From contig JASANG010003031.1 of the NCBI GenBank assembly GCA_030248215.1, forward strand, positions 1-64,000: a DNA stretch of 64,000 nt, in the 5' to 3' direction. Below, in pieces: positions 11,295-23,200 of this stretch. Made by a program: the position numbers and the translations under genes. Position 1 is the first letter of the stretch. Every line of letters begins with the position of its first letter. Under the pieces are notes generated by a model, which made no database searches, had not been told where the DNA came from, and saw nothing but the letters and a program-made list of their open reading frames with translations. This stretch comes from Enoplolaimus lenunculus (lineage: Eukaryota; Nematoda; Enoplea; Enoplida; Thoracostomopsidae).

Positions 11295-13424
11295 TTATTG
11301 CGCCCATGTTCTAACGTCTCGATTTAATCCGGGCCATATAAAGTGCTTTGAAACTAATTTTGCTGAGCTTTTAGGTCCAGGATGTGAGAGTTGATGAATT
11401 TCGTTAAAAACTTGGAATCTGAGACTAGCAGGTAAATATGGTCTTATTTCATCATTAGACGCATCACAGAATAAACAAGCGTCGTCGAAATATATTTTCT
11501 TTATTGGTAGATCAGTATTTGAAATGAATTTAAGCAAATCGGTGTCGTTTTGTTGCGCTTCTGCTAATGATTTATCGAAACTCGAAGTAATTAAGTTAAT
11601 CGGCCTTGACAAACAATCGGCAACTATGTTTGAACTTCCGCTAATATGTTGAATTTGACAGTTGAACTCTGATATATAACTTATCCAACGTGCCTGCTGA
11701 GGCGTTGGCGATTTCATTTGCAGACAATAAAGCAAGGGTTTATGATCGGTTTTTATCACAAACCGCAACCCTAATAACCAACTGAAATGCTTTAAACTTA
11801 AATATAATGCTAGTAGTTCGCGTTCAAAAGTTGATTTTTTAGACTCAGCTTCAGTAAATTTTGCTGAGAAAAATGCTAACGGTTCTGATTTTTGGTTAAG
11901 TCTTTGGCTGAGAACTGCTCCGGCAGCAACACCAGAAGCATCAGTTGTTAATTCGATTTCGGCGTCAGGGTTTGGGAACGCAAGTGTTACGCAATTGGAA
12001 ATGGACTTCTTTAATGCTTGGAATGCTATTTGAGCTGCATTTGACCAAATCAAGGTTTTGCGCAGTGTTTTTGACTCTGTTTGTCTGGTTAAATCAGTGA
12101 GTGGACTAGCCAACTCAGAAAAATGTGGAATAAATCTGTGGTAAAAACCAGCCATCCCAAGAAAACGTTTTAAGGCTTTCACGGTGTTTGGTTCAGGATA
12201 TTCTAAAATAGCTTGAACTTTGCTGTCAAGCGGTTTTAAGCCTTTTTTAGATATTTGAACACCAAGAAACTCCACCGAATCTTTAAAATATTGACATTTT
12301 GCTTCCTTCAAGTGTAAACTGTGCAAGCTTAGCCGTTCGAATACAACTTGCAAATGATACAGATGTTCTCTATGTGTTCGGCTTGCTATTAAAATATCGT
12401 CTATATATGCACGCGCAAACGGTATATCTTGCAATGTTGTATTAATAAGTCTTTGAAATGTTTGGGAAGCGTTTCTTAAACCAAAAGGCATACGCTGATA
12501 AAGAAAAAGGCCAAAAGGGGTTGTAATGGCAGTTTTAATTTGGTCCTCTTTAGCAATTGGAATTTGATTAAATGCTGCTGTTAAGTCTAATTTAGAAAAA
12601 ACGCAACAATCATGCAGCCAGTTGGTCATATCATTTAAATTTGGCATGGGATATCTGTCGGGAATTGTTATTGTATTTAATGCACGATAATCCCCGCATT
12701 CACGCCAATCGTTATTTGATTTTGGTGCCATGTGTAGCGGACTTGCCCACGGAGATTCGCCGCGGTAAACAATGGCTTGTTTCTCGAGCCTATTAAACGC
12801 TGCTTTAGCAGCATCTAGTTTCGGACCGAACAATCTTCGTGGCCTGCTGAAAACTGGAGGTCCAGTAGTCTGTATATAATGAATTACTGGGTGTTTCACC
12901 GGTTCACTACCAGATGGCATGTTATAAAGCGACGCATATTTACGCTGTAATAGATTGAATTGGTTTTGAATTGCAGAGTAATCAGCAGAAGTGTGCTTAG
13001 CGCTTAGACACAAATTGACACTATTACTAACCTGCGTGACATTTAAATCTTCGCAGTTAATTACAATTCGATTTTGCTTTAAAAAATCCAAACCAAGAAT
13101 TATTTGTTCAACGTCCGCAACAATAAAAGACCATTCAAACTGTTTGTTTAACGCAGGAATTGTAAATTTTATTTTGCAATTACCGTAAGTATTTATTTGT
13201 GTTCCATTTGCTGCTGTAAAACATCTGGAACCGTGTTGTGTTATTTTGAAACAGTTTTGCAAGCTTTTTGGAATAAATGAAACATCGCTTCCTGTATCTA
13301 CCAGCATTTTACCTACTTCTGGAGCGGCTAAAGTAACTAAATTTACTCCGTGGCCTGCCGCGCTGGCCTCGGAGGTGAAATGTTTCCCGAAAAATTGTTG
13401 TCTTTGGTGTTTCGTGGCTTCCAT
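11295..13424 (-). CDS. pol: Pol of Ty3/Gypsy copy D (protease, RT, RNase H)
   Basis: This 709-residue frame matches pol of copy B almost throughout: LVDTGSD protease site, YIDD reverse transcriptase site and TDASG of RNase H. The integrase core block (HIDLVGPLP, VIDRFTHW, LITDRGSQFE) lies just downstream between 11307 and about 10893. It overlaps the end of gag in a different frame. Confidence 0.88.
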   Translation of the reverse strand: MEATKHQRQQFFGKHFTSEASAAGHGVNLVTLAAPEVGKMLVDTGSDVSFIPKSLQNCFKITQHGSRCFTAANGTQINTYGNCKIKFTIPALNKQFEWSFIVADVEQIILGLDFLKQNRIVINCEDLNVTQVSNSVNLCLSAKHTSADYSAIQNQFNLLQRKYASLYNMPSGSEPVKHPVIHYIQTTGPPVFSRPRRLFGPKLDAAKAAFNRLEKQAIVYRGESPWASPLHMAPKSNNDWRECGDYRALNTITIPDRYPMPNLNDMTNWLHDCCVFSKLDLTAAFNQIPIAKEDQIKTAITTPFGLFLYQRMPFGLRNASQTFQRLINTTLQDIPFARAYIDDILIASRTHREHLYHLQVVFERLSLHSLHLKEAKCQYFKDSVEFLGVQISKKGLKPLDSKVQAILEYPEPNTVKALKRFLGMAGFYHRFIPHFSELASPLTDLTRQTESKTLRKTLIWSNAAQIAFQALKKSISNCVTLAFPNPDAEIELTTDASGVAAGAVLSQRLNQKSEPLAFFSAKFTEAESKKSTFERELLALYLSLKHFSWLLGLRFVIKTDHKPLLYCLQMKSPTPQQARWISYISEFNCQIQHISGSSNIVADCLSRPINLITSSFDKSLAEAQQNDTDLLKFISNTDLPIKKIYFDDACLFCDASNDEIRPYLPASLRFQVFNEIHQLSHPGPKSSAKLVSKHFIWPGLNRDVRTWAQ

Positions 13425-14668
13425 TTACAAGAAGGTTCACATTTGTTAGCATCTTTGCCGAAACGAAAATGATAATAGCACAACGGTCCATTAGAATTAA
13501 ACCGACGGCCACGAGACAGCGATCTGCCGCGTGAATTATGATCCATGCTCTGCGATCTATTACGCGATCTATGATGACATTTTGTTTGTTCTGTTAGCAT
13601 CGTATTAATAGTACTTGTCATTTCTGCAACCAGCCCGCATAGTTTTTCTATCGCAGCATTTGTCGTATCAGATTGCGGCTTAACCATATTCACTGAGTTA
13701 ATACTCATCTGTTCAACCATTTGATCTGCTGTGTTAGCTAATTTATGCAAAGGAACGTCATTTAGTGTAGCTAAAACTACGCGAACTGGTTCAGGCAGTA
13801 TTTCCATAAATCTAAGTTTAACTAAGTTGTCATTATTTGGAGCAAGTCGCTCAAGGTGACGTAATGCAACACTTGGCTTGCGATCACCCAGCGTTTGTTC
13901 TTGAAGCATTTTGCGGAGCCTGCGGTCATCACTTTCATTAAAATACGTTATAATGTGTGCTTTGATGTTATCAAAGTCATCTGCAAGGCGAGCTCCACTT
14001 TCTAGGATTGCATTAGTCGGCAAAACTCTTAAAAGACTATGCTTACGACAGTTCTCGGATTGTCCCTCTAGTAGCTGTTCAATCAAATCAAACCATACCC
14101 TTACATCTTTGTCAAAAAATTCTGGTAACGTTATTACCTTTTGGACTTCTGTCGCATGCTGTACCTGTGTTTCTTGTGCGCAATGTAAAACAACTTGTAG
14201 AATCTCGTTTGGCTTTTCTTCAAGTGCGGCAATAATATCCTGCTTGAGTCTCGGCATAACAAAATCGTCATTGTCCGTATTAAGCAAACGTAGCGCTCGT
14301 TCAAGCGTTGCTTTTGACAAACTACGCCAGTCGGTTGGTCCTGGGTTTTGTTCGATATCGCCCGCAACAATTAATAATATTCGTAACATTGTCCGGTGTG
14401 AAGATGAAATTGTTGGACATTGTGCCCAATGAACTCCAAATGCGGAAAAGTTGCAAAGTTGCGAGTAAAAACGTGACCGAATAAATTGTTGTTGCATTGT
14501 TGTTTGAGAATTAAGCATTGAAATACAAATAAAAGATGCGCGAAACCATGGACGGTTATAAAAATTGCATAGTTTATAAAATTGAGTCTCTGGAGGACTG
14601 ACGCAGTTGGTTGAATCAGTAGATAATTGCGTTATATAGCTCGCAATCAAAAGTATTAAAAACGACAT
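13343..14668 (-). CDS. gag: Gag of Ty3/Gypsy copy D, with 2A-like motif
   Basis: This 441-residue frame is nearly identical to gag of copy B. It has the same hydrophobic N-terminus, the GDIEQNPGP motif at residues 103-111 (14336-14362), the basic stretch and the zinc-knuckle-like C-terminus. The match between two separately flanked copies argues that the 2A-like motif is a kept part of the element and not a chance word. Confidence 0.85.
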   Translation of the reverse strand: MSFLILLIASYITQLSTDSTNCVSPPETQFYKLCNFYNRPWFRASFICISMLNSQTTMQQQFIRSRFYSQLCNFSAFGVHWAQCPTISSSHRTMLRILLIVAGDIEQNPGPTDWRSLSKATLERALRLLNTDNDDFVMPRLKQDIIAALEEKPNEILQVVLHCAQETQVQHATEVQKVITLPEFFDKDVRVWFDLIEQLLEGQSENCRKHSLLRVLPTNAILESGARLADDFDNIKAHIITYFNESDDRRLRKMLQEQTLGDRKPSVALRHLERLAPNNDNLVKLRFMEILPEPVRVVLATLNDVPLHKLANTADQMVEQMSINSVNMVKPQSDTTNAAIEKLCGLVAEMTSTINTMLTEQTKCHHRSRNRSQSMDHNSRGRSLSRGRRFNSNGPLCYYHFRFGKDANKCEPSCKWKPRNTKDNNFSGNISPPRPARQATE

Positions 14669-14714
14669 GACGACTGTTTGCTGCGGTGATCAAAAGATCA
14701 CGTCGGGCTCACCA

Positions 14715-14865
14715 ATATTATGACTCCTTGAGTTTTAACGATGTAAAAACCAAACGTTTTTATTGTTTCAAAAAACATTATCATCCTTGCTTTTTCTATC
14801 CCTCGAACTCTCTTTTTAACTTTTTTTTAATTTTTTATCAATTTTCTTTCAATCGAATCTTTACA
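14715..14865 (-). repeat. 5' LTR-like block of copy D
   Basis: On the minus strand the block starts with TGTAAAGATTCG and ends just before TGGTGAGCCCGACG at 14714, which resembles a Gypsy primer-binding site. The same block occurs at about 6222-6370 in copy B. No second LTR is in the window, so the LTR length (about 150 bases) is inferred from the start and the primer-binding-like site only. Confidence 0.45.
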
Positions 14866-15125
14866 CTGCCAACACATCTGAAGTATGCAAATTACATATA
14901 TTCATCGGGTTTCAGGGGATGCGCCTAAAATTTTAAGATTTTGGATGAATTTCGTAATCTTTATTTCATTTTGAACAATCGTAGCATATATCTATATATT
15001 GAAAAATTGCGATATATGCACGTGATTTACAACCAATTTTTGAGCATGAAAACATAATATCTGGTACTTCTAAAACGGAAACGGACACCGATATTTACCG
15101 GAAACGGATATCAGGTTACACTCTG
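14866..15125. repeat. Remnant of hAT-like repeat (family 2), split by copy D
   Basis: This segment matches 35140-35370 over most of its length (for example 'ttttaagattttggatga' and the end 'ggttacac.ctg'). Its right end, ggatatcaggttacactctg, resembles an inverted terminal repeat of the form CAGxGTGTAACC. The left end is missing because the Gypsy element sits there. The repeat is therefore older than the Gypsy insertion. Confidence 0.6.
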
Positions 15126-15151
15126 ATTACAAGTAGACACGTTGAGAAGTT

Positions 15152-15346
15152 GGGCCAATATTTACTTTTAAGGTCTTAAACAGTAGATTAAGAGTATTCC
15201 TAAGCCTAAATCTAAGCGTTGCAAAACTGAGTTCCTAAGCCTGAGCCTAAAGCCTTAGCCTAAGCAAAAAAATGTAATCTAGAATCTAAACCTACTCTTT
15301 TATAGACCCACCAGAATTCTGGACGCTCCTTAAAGTAACATGGGCC
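15152..15346. repeat. TIR element with (CCTAAG)n core, copy 1
   Basis: The ends are GGGCCAATATTTACTTTTAAGG and, inverted, GGCCCATGTTACTTTAAGGAGC. The middle is a degenerate CCTAAG/CCTAAA minisatellite followed by 'aatgtaatctagaatctaaac'. The same structure recurs at 18901-19060, 31312-31466 and 41591-41709. Confidence 0.6.
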
Positions 15347-15931
15347 AGAAGTTGTGTCCGTCGTTGTTCGTTTTCCATTTATGCTATGGATTCGAAAATA
15401 TGCTATAATTGCTACCTGTTATTTATACATAAAGCTATACATTTAGACGATTTCATGTTATTAAAACAACAGCTTAATTAGCATAAAATTTAAATGCTTT
15501 TAATGGTTTTTTAACGTGAATGTTCATAGTATTAATTATTGTGTTTTGTTTACCGTTTTCGTCATTTCGTAGCGAACGCCGAACAGAAATCAGGAGTAGC
15601 TTTGTTCGAAAGCAATCTTCGATGCCAAAACTAACACGAGTATAAATTGTAAACGTTTGTGAAAAAACTTCATAGCTGGATACAAGCGGGCGTGAAAAAA
15701 ACGAAACAGAAACCGCACGTTTACAACTCTTGCCGGAATCGTACCCGGACGTGAAGCAAAAAATATATTGAGTTTGCTCTTAATTTTGATCAAAATTCTG
15801 CTAGAACTGGAAGCGGGCCTCCAGTAGTACCTCGGCCCTAACAGTTACATGTGCCCAAAAAACTGGATGCGCTCATATAAAAAATCGATCGATACCAATG
15901 TAAAATATAAGTAAAACAGGCTGAAATCTAA

Positions 15932-16145
15932 GTCCGTATTCTCAAATGTGTGTAGCACCTATTATTAGTTGGTGATAAGTTTTGTAACTTTCGAACCAAG
16001 GAATAGTGAGGTTTGAAATTCAGCACATTTATTGCATTACTGTACTTCTGCGCAAATTTTGATATGTGCAATTGCAGCAGTTCGTTAGTTTGAAAAGGTA
16101 ATACTAACTGGCAATAGGTGCTATATGCGTTAGAGAATATAGACC
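15932..16145. repeat. Inverted-repeat element (CCGTATTCTC family), copy 1
   Basis: The left end CCGTATTCTCAAATGTGTG and the inverted right end (TATATTCTCTAACGCATAT) are imperfect terminal repeats, each leading into 'tAGCACCTATT'. A second copy lies inverted at 35540-35746, a third at 28826-29117, and end fragments at 43693-43740 and 57845-57890. Confidence 0.6.
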
Positions 16146-17141
16146 CTAATTCTACTCTATTGCAGTCGTGCAAAAAAGGACGGCCCTGAAACTAAAATAT
16201 GGGTTCGAAAATCTTGACACGTTTTTATGCGGGAATCACATTTTATAGATGGTGTAGCCGGGTCACGTTTTGTAACGTTCTGTATATTGGGTAACATTTT
16301 GTCTGCATGTTGAAATAACCTGTGTACCCGTACTTTGTATAGCAATATCACATATATATTCGACTTTTGTTTGTCCGTATCATATGATGGTAACAAATAT
16401 GTGTTGATATCGAATCAACATGTGACAAAAAGTGAGCCGACTGTCCCAGTTATAACGCGAACCCTGTATCAAACAATGAAAACCATTTATAGTTGTAAAA
16501 TATGTTATTTTTGGTTCGTTGATAAAGGTGTATCCTTTACACCCCCTGGTTAGTGGATATGTGCTTGAAAACAAATGTATTCTAATTATGCTTGAAGGTA
16601 TTATCCCTTTATTCCCTGACATTCTACTCACCTTTCGAAATTCTGTTCTAAAATTGTCATCTTCGCTTACAAATTTGGTGAAACTATCCGTATATTCAAG
16701 ATGTTATATTTTTTTCACTCATAGGCAAATTATCACAAAATGGATTAAAAATAATTTTGACATCAATTTAATTTCGTTTTTCGCATAAAACAACACAAAT
16801 TGAATTAAAAAATTCTCAATTTCCCATTTGCGTTCATTCAAAATCTGAAGCTGTACTTAATTTCAATTGATCTTTATCAAAAGTGCATGATACAAGAGTG
16901 TGCAACTGTTGGGGTTATGCAACGCACAAAATGTACTTAGGTGTATACCACCGGATGTTGCGTTTTTATTGGCAGACGCCTATTTAGAGGGGGGCGCTGT
17001 CACATGCAATAACCCTAAATTAAACTATAACGGGGCATTTTTGATACCGGATACCGACATATTAAAGTGCCGTGGTTCGCACAATAATTATGCCTTGTAT
17101 AGGAATTATATACGTTCAGTTTTATAAGGTGTGTGTTCAGT
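16146..17141. other. Spacer upstream of the Cys-rich/mucin gene
   Basis: I see no coding exon here. A GC-richer patch at 16900-17100 is open in one frame but begins with a non-ATG codon and has no homology I recognise. The bases just before the ATG at 17142 (gtgtgtgttcag at 17129-17140) look like a 3' splice acceptor, which could mean a 5' UTR intron or a spliced-leader site. Confidence 0.4.
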
Positions 17142-17211
17142 ATGTTTAACATATCATGCAGCGCCATATTTAATGTTCTCGCCCTTCTATTATGCGTTCC
17201 GAATATCAAAG
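17142..17211 (+). CDS. Exon 1, signal peptide
   Basis: It encodes 23 residues with a hydrophobic core (AIFNVLALLLCV), then a phase-1 donor G|GTAAAT. The start was chosen because it gives a signal peptide and a clean donor in the phase used by all later exons. Confidence 0.65.
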
Positions 17212-20200
17212 GTAAATAATAAATAATTCGTTGACGTGCAACAGTCTGGCCCATGTAAAAGATCATGGGCAGAGAGTTTTTCTGTGGGACTATAATATAG
17301 TGTAATGTTGAGCTTTGGACAAACTGTTTTGCTTGGCTTAAGCTTAGGATGCTCATTCTTACGCGTAGGTTTAGGCTTAAGCTTAGGCTTAGGCTTAGAA
17401 AGATGATTATAATACTGCTCCGCCCCTGTTGTTTACATTGGCCAACATTCTTAAAAATTTACTCCGAAAATTTTCTGTTTTGGTTCAAAAAAGCGCAAAC
17501 ATAACAAAATTTATTTCGTTTGTTGAGGCTCTCGGTATAATGCAAGCTAAATTAAAAACAATTTTGCTTTATTGATCAAGCAAAATGAACCGGTTGCTGA
17601 GTTAATCTTGAGACGATTCAAAATTAACTATAAAAATGTCAATAGGTACTTACTTAGAAAGTCAATGGCTGCATGATTCACAAAATCAAGTTATGCCAGT
17701 TTGACATGGAAGCAAGATTGCAACCGTGAGGGAAATCCTAAATTCCTAAACTAATTTGTGAAGGAGTCGGGCAGGTAGCCAGACAGGGGCCAAGGGGGTT
17801 CAGCTCCCCTCCACGTAAGAATTTTGGCCCCCTAAAAATTTTGAACCTTGAATAAGTTATCGAAAACCTTGTATGCCCCTTCTGAACATTTCTAGTCCCC
17901 TCTACCAAGGCGATCTGGTTACGTGCCTGAATACTTGATATGTTATATTCAATTTCGATCCAATTCCAATGGGCATTGGCAAATGTACTGAAGAGATCCC
18001 TCCCAAAATTTTGGGAAATTGGCATATTACCCGGGTAATTAGAATTCTCATGAGAAATCGCAATTTCGGGCGCAACTTTTTTCGCTCGGGTTTTTGTGAA
18101 ATTTTGATGTTACCCGGAAAATTTCGGGCGCAACCTTTTTCGCTCGAGATTTTGTGAAATTGGGATTTTGGGAAACTAGAATATTACCTGGGAAATTGGA
18201 AAAGTCCTGTTCAATACCTGGGCCCATATTAACTTGAAAGATGTAGAAAAATTGTCGTTTGAAGTGTATTTTAGCACATTAATATTTTCTTAAGCAACGT
18301 TGGAAACACATCGCTATGTTCGTTGGCAGTGTCCAGAAGCGAACGGTGAACCGTGTAGAACATGTTCAATACATCAAAATGCTTTGCCTGCAAGCAAATG
18401 CAATTCAAAATCGTTTAAGTATACTACACAAGCGGCGTGTATTCAAAAATGCGGTGCAACGTTAGGTAAAGATATATATATCGCATGAATGCAAGTTCAA
18501 CCCATACAGGAAACACGTCCCAAGCTTGCTGCTCCAAGCGTATATCTCACACACCGCCACTGGTACTCTCCTACACTGATAGACACCAGGGAGGTCACCT
18601 GAGAGCTATGCTTTTCCAACCACTGATCGAAACTAAAAATCTAAATACCCGAGGATATTTTCACAATTCAGATATTGCAAAAAATGAATATTTACAGTTT
18701 ATAATTGCACCGTATAGTAACTTATATTTAATTTTAATCTGAAAAACAACAATTTCAACTGTTACCTTAAAATAGAAAGTTGCAGGGCAATACAATATAT
18801 ATGATTTTCAAAATTAAATGCATCAGCCAAAAATTGGTTGCGTTTGCTGTAGTAGCGTATCATAGAGATAACTTTTGACAGTGCGTTTTCATGCAAAACT
18901 GGGCCAATGTTCCTTTTAGGGTACGCCTAAGCGTAAGCGTTGCAAAAGCGTGTTCCTAAGCCTAAGCCTAAGTCTAAGCAAAATAATGCAGTCTAGAATG
19001 TAAGCCTACTTTTTTCCAGACCCAACAGAAACCGGGACGGTCCTTAAAGTAACATGGGCCCAAAGCTGAAAACACAAACATATTAATTTTTCATTAAGGT
19101 AACCTTAAGCGTTTCATTTTGAACCTGGAACATTTATAATTTCTAAGTATTTAATTTAGTCCCTTTTTCAAACATTTGCTTGCTTTCAGACCACGGCTGG
19201 CACTGTCCGCAGAGCAGTGACCTGTGCGAACCTTGCGCTACTGTTGACGAAAAAGTAACACTGCGAGTTCCGAGATGTACAAACGATTCAGAAGCCGCTA
19301 AAATTCTCACGCAGTTGCGTGAGAATTTTCATCCTCAGCTTAATGTTCCCACGCTCAGTTCATCGATGACATCATTCGAAACGTGTGAAGCAAACAGTCG
19401 CTGTGGCAGTCCGAGCGGTGTCGCGTGCATTGCGAACGAGTTTTTATGCGTTGATTGTCGGCTTCAGACTGCACCGTGGGAAACTTGCAACCCAACGACT
19501 CATTTTTATAAGTTTCCCACGTTTGGGCTGTGTGAATTAAACTGTCGACCAGGTAATTAAAATTTAATCTGCAGTTTTAAATTCAAGGCGGGCCTGGGCC
19601 GGAGGGCCCTGTAGTAAACGTTCAGTTCAATACTCTTTGTATAAATTTTTAAAAATGAAACGCAAGTTTCACATTTAGCAGTTATATATAATATCTATAT
19701 AATATATATTATATATATATTATATATACATTAATATATACTCTTGCATGTTTGAAAAAATTCAGGACCCAGACCTATGGACCTCGATGCAGCCAATGCA
19801 AGCCTGCAGTCAATTTCAGCCAGCATTGCACTGGAGGATCAGAAGCTGAATGTTACATTGCAGCCTCCAATGAGCAATCACCCCAAAATGGCAACAAAAA
19901 GAACAAAAGTTTTTGAACAAAATTTGTTATCGAATATTCAACAAAAAAGTATTTCAACGCTTGATAACATAACAGACACAGTGACGACTTTGAAACATTT
20001 TACTCACATATCATCTGAGAATACTGGATATTTGAATAAATTTACGCCAACTTCACCAGTAGCACCGTTTACAACAGGCTACGTATCGACTAGTAAAATC
20101 GTTGATTTGAGTGAAAAAAATGAACAAATGAAATTGTCTACGGACAGAATTCGAAAACCAAGTGGTGTCGCTGCGACTCCAGCAAGCTCGGGCGACGCAC

Positions 20201-23200
20201 GAACAGTTCAAAATGATAGCTTGAAACAAACTGGATCGTTGCCTTTCCCACGAATTAGCGGAATCACCAATACTACGTCGACGTTGTCAGTTGGTTTGGG
20301 GTCCAATTTCACTGCTCCTTCAGAGGCAACTCAACTGTCAATTGGGACCGGTCAAACATTAGAGTTCGCTTTTGGCGCAGTGAATTTTAGCGAACTCCCC
20401 AAGACAGGGAAAACGAGCCCGTCGTCAGCATTACAGAATGAAATGTCTGCAGGCCTAATGAACCAGGTATCAGGCGAGGAACAAAACCTTGACGTAGCCA
20501 AAACTAATGCCCCAACGTCAGTGATCGGTTCTTCCATGTATACGTTGAAAATAACTACAAACTCATTACCAAACCTGGATTTGAACCAAACTTTGACTGA
20601 CAAAACGTGGGAATTTGTTGATCACAGTTCAGCAGCTACTGCTGAGAAATTTGCATCAACCAGTGCAATGACTAGAAGCAACGAAACCATTTCGACTGAA
20701 ACAAAACCTGCAGTAAAGCAGCCAGCTAAATTTTTGACACCGCTGGGTGCAAATATGACATCCGAAACCAAACAAGCGATGACGGTGTCCGTAAAGGAAA
20801 TTGTCATGAAAACAAACAAGTCTTTGGTTACGGAATCAGTTTCTTTGACAACTGAGTCTGCAAAAAATAGGCTCCGCCCTGGTCAAACGCTAATCACCGA
20901 TACATCCAAACTTTCCTATCCAGTTAGCGAAAACTCTCGTGCTGAAAACGCAAGTTTTCAACCCTACGAACAATTTATCTCAAGTACTGCTCCTTCAGCA
21001 GCGGAAGAATTATCTCGTCCAGAAACTAACGTTTCCGTTTCCGGTGTTCCAAAAAGCGACACGATTGTAAAGCTTCCGGTAACGCTTGGCGAACAAGTTG
21101 TCAACTTGAATGAAACTCTGACTGCGACTACTGCCAAATTGATTACTGTATCGGCATTACTTCAAGAAGATATTTCAAATTTTTCAAACCCAAATTCTAA
21201 CAAATACGGACCATCTCCGGCGACATTAGTTCAAGATGAGATTTCAAATTTTTCAAACCCAAATTCTGACAAGTACCGACCATCTGCGGTCACTAATTTT
21301 TTATCGTCATCCACCAAAAAGCCTAATGTACCAAGTCAAACCTTTGCAGCAGTCCAAGGCACAATGTCCAGAGCATCCGTGTTGCCTTCGAACGAACTTA
21401 AGACCGATGTCACATTTCCAGGCGAAGAATACGAAAAAGCGCTTGAAACAACAACAACTATGCGTTCTGAAAGTGCAACATCTACTGCTGAGTCGCCAAT
21501 TGCTACTGCAGTTGAAGCAAACGTATCTTCATCCATGTTCAAAACTGCAAATGCTGCGTTAGGCAACTTTAATCAAATGTATGTCTTAAATCAATCTACA
21601 AGATCTACTAGTTTTTCTACGCTACCTGGTGTTACATTTAGAACCACAAATATCACAACTACTGAAAGACCATTTATCACTTTCGCTGGGTCGTTGCGAC
21701 CTGCTACTACGAAGAGTAAGCCTGTTCCTCTCGGTTCTAGATTATCGCAAACGGAGAAACTAACTATGCTAACAGCTGAACCCAGTATAACAGTTTCTGC
21801 TTTGGCTACAGAATCGCTTAGAGACAACGAAACAACCGTGGCGAATAGTTCTGCAATCTTAGAACGCAGTCAAGCTCTGTTGAGGAATTATAGCGAAATT
21901 TCTGGCAAAGTACACGCAACTCGATCGAGTGAATTACCTTCAAAAGTAGAGCAACTCCGAACAACGCCAATTTCTAAAGATGAAATCAACCGCAAACCAT
22001 TTGAAGAATTGTCAAGTCAATATTCAACGCCAATGGTCACTGGATTCGCTGAAAGTAAAGGAATTCCTATTAAAACAACATTTTCGCCCAATTTAACCGA
22101 CGTTCACACCTCAGGTACACCAATTAGTTCGGGTCTAACGGCAAAATCACGGTACAGTATACCTGAACTGTCATTTGAAGATCTATCCGGGCTGATGCAA
22201 AGTATAGTGGCCCCTCCGGAAATGGCAGACATTGGAACACCCTTTGCAGGCAATCGAACACAAACAAACGTTATCTTGGCAACTAGGTTATCAACTTCAC
22301 CTACCAGTAGCGTAATATTTAAAAATCTCAAGAAAAGTAGTGGTACAGTGGATACTAATCACGCCAGCTTAGTAACTCAAAGTTTACTTCAAACTCAAAC
22401 AACTAACGATGAATCTCAAGGCGATGTAATTGGCCGAACACCAGGATCAACTGGTATTATTGAGCGTAACGCAACTTTTCGTACTACAGTGTCACCAAAA
22501 TCTGACGAAATGGTTTCATTAAATTTCAATGAAACCTTGTTCGAAATAAAAAATGATTCTATCGCGAACCGGGCGCCAGTCCAAAATATTGTTACGGAAA
22601 TTCCTGTTGCTGAACTTACGCCATCAACAGAATTTCAGCAGTCAAGTTAGTTTAGCGAATATTTTCAGCTATAAAATTGCTGAATATTTACTTCGTAAAA
22701 AAGCATGGCCGTTATGGTCCTTGTATAGAACAGGGCGGGTCGTTATGGCCCATGTATAGAACAAGGCCGGAACAGTAGTATAAGCATATTCCTAAGCCTA
22801 AGACTAAGCCTAAGCCTAAGCGTAAAGATGAGCCTATTCCTAAGCCTAAGCCTAAGCGAAAAAATCGTCTAAAGCTTAAACTGACTCTATTACAGCCCCG
22901 CCAGAAAACGATTTGGCCCTGTTCTATACGTGGGCCGAAGTTGTTTAATTCGCATCGAATGAATACATTGGCAGATCCAAAGTGGCACCGCGGCATAGCA
23001 GTCGCAAAGGAATCAAAACCAAGATTGTGTATTAAGGTTTATCACTATGGTGTTCGGCTTCAGGCGAGTTTTTTCCATTCTTCAAAATGGTCTGGATCCG
23101 CCACTGTATCATGCTTTTTCCGCGTTCATCTCTAAAGAGAAACCCATTTTCCCAATATCAATGGTGTCAATTGGTCTGAGGTACTGGAATCGCAGATGCC

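Larger units (their letters stand above)
10893..14865 (-). mobile_element. Ty3/Gypsy LTR retrotransposon copy D, nearly whole at its 5' end
   Basis: On the minus strand the element begins with TG at 14865. Its parts in order are an LTR-like block, a primer-binding-like site, gag, protease, reverse transcriptase, RNase H and an integrase core running to about 10893, where the sequence flips into copy C. The 3' LTR is not present. Gag and pol are open, with an integrase block from 11307 down to about 10893. D is inserted in an older hAT-like repeat whose remainder follows at 14866-15125. D and B are nearly identical, so the element was active recently. Confidence 0.88.

Noticed and set aside
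16900-17127. 75-codon frame just upstream of the Cys-rich gene
   Set aside because: It has a GTG start, no signal peptide and no Cys unit; it is probably chance or an old repeat.
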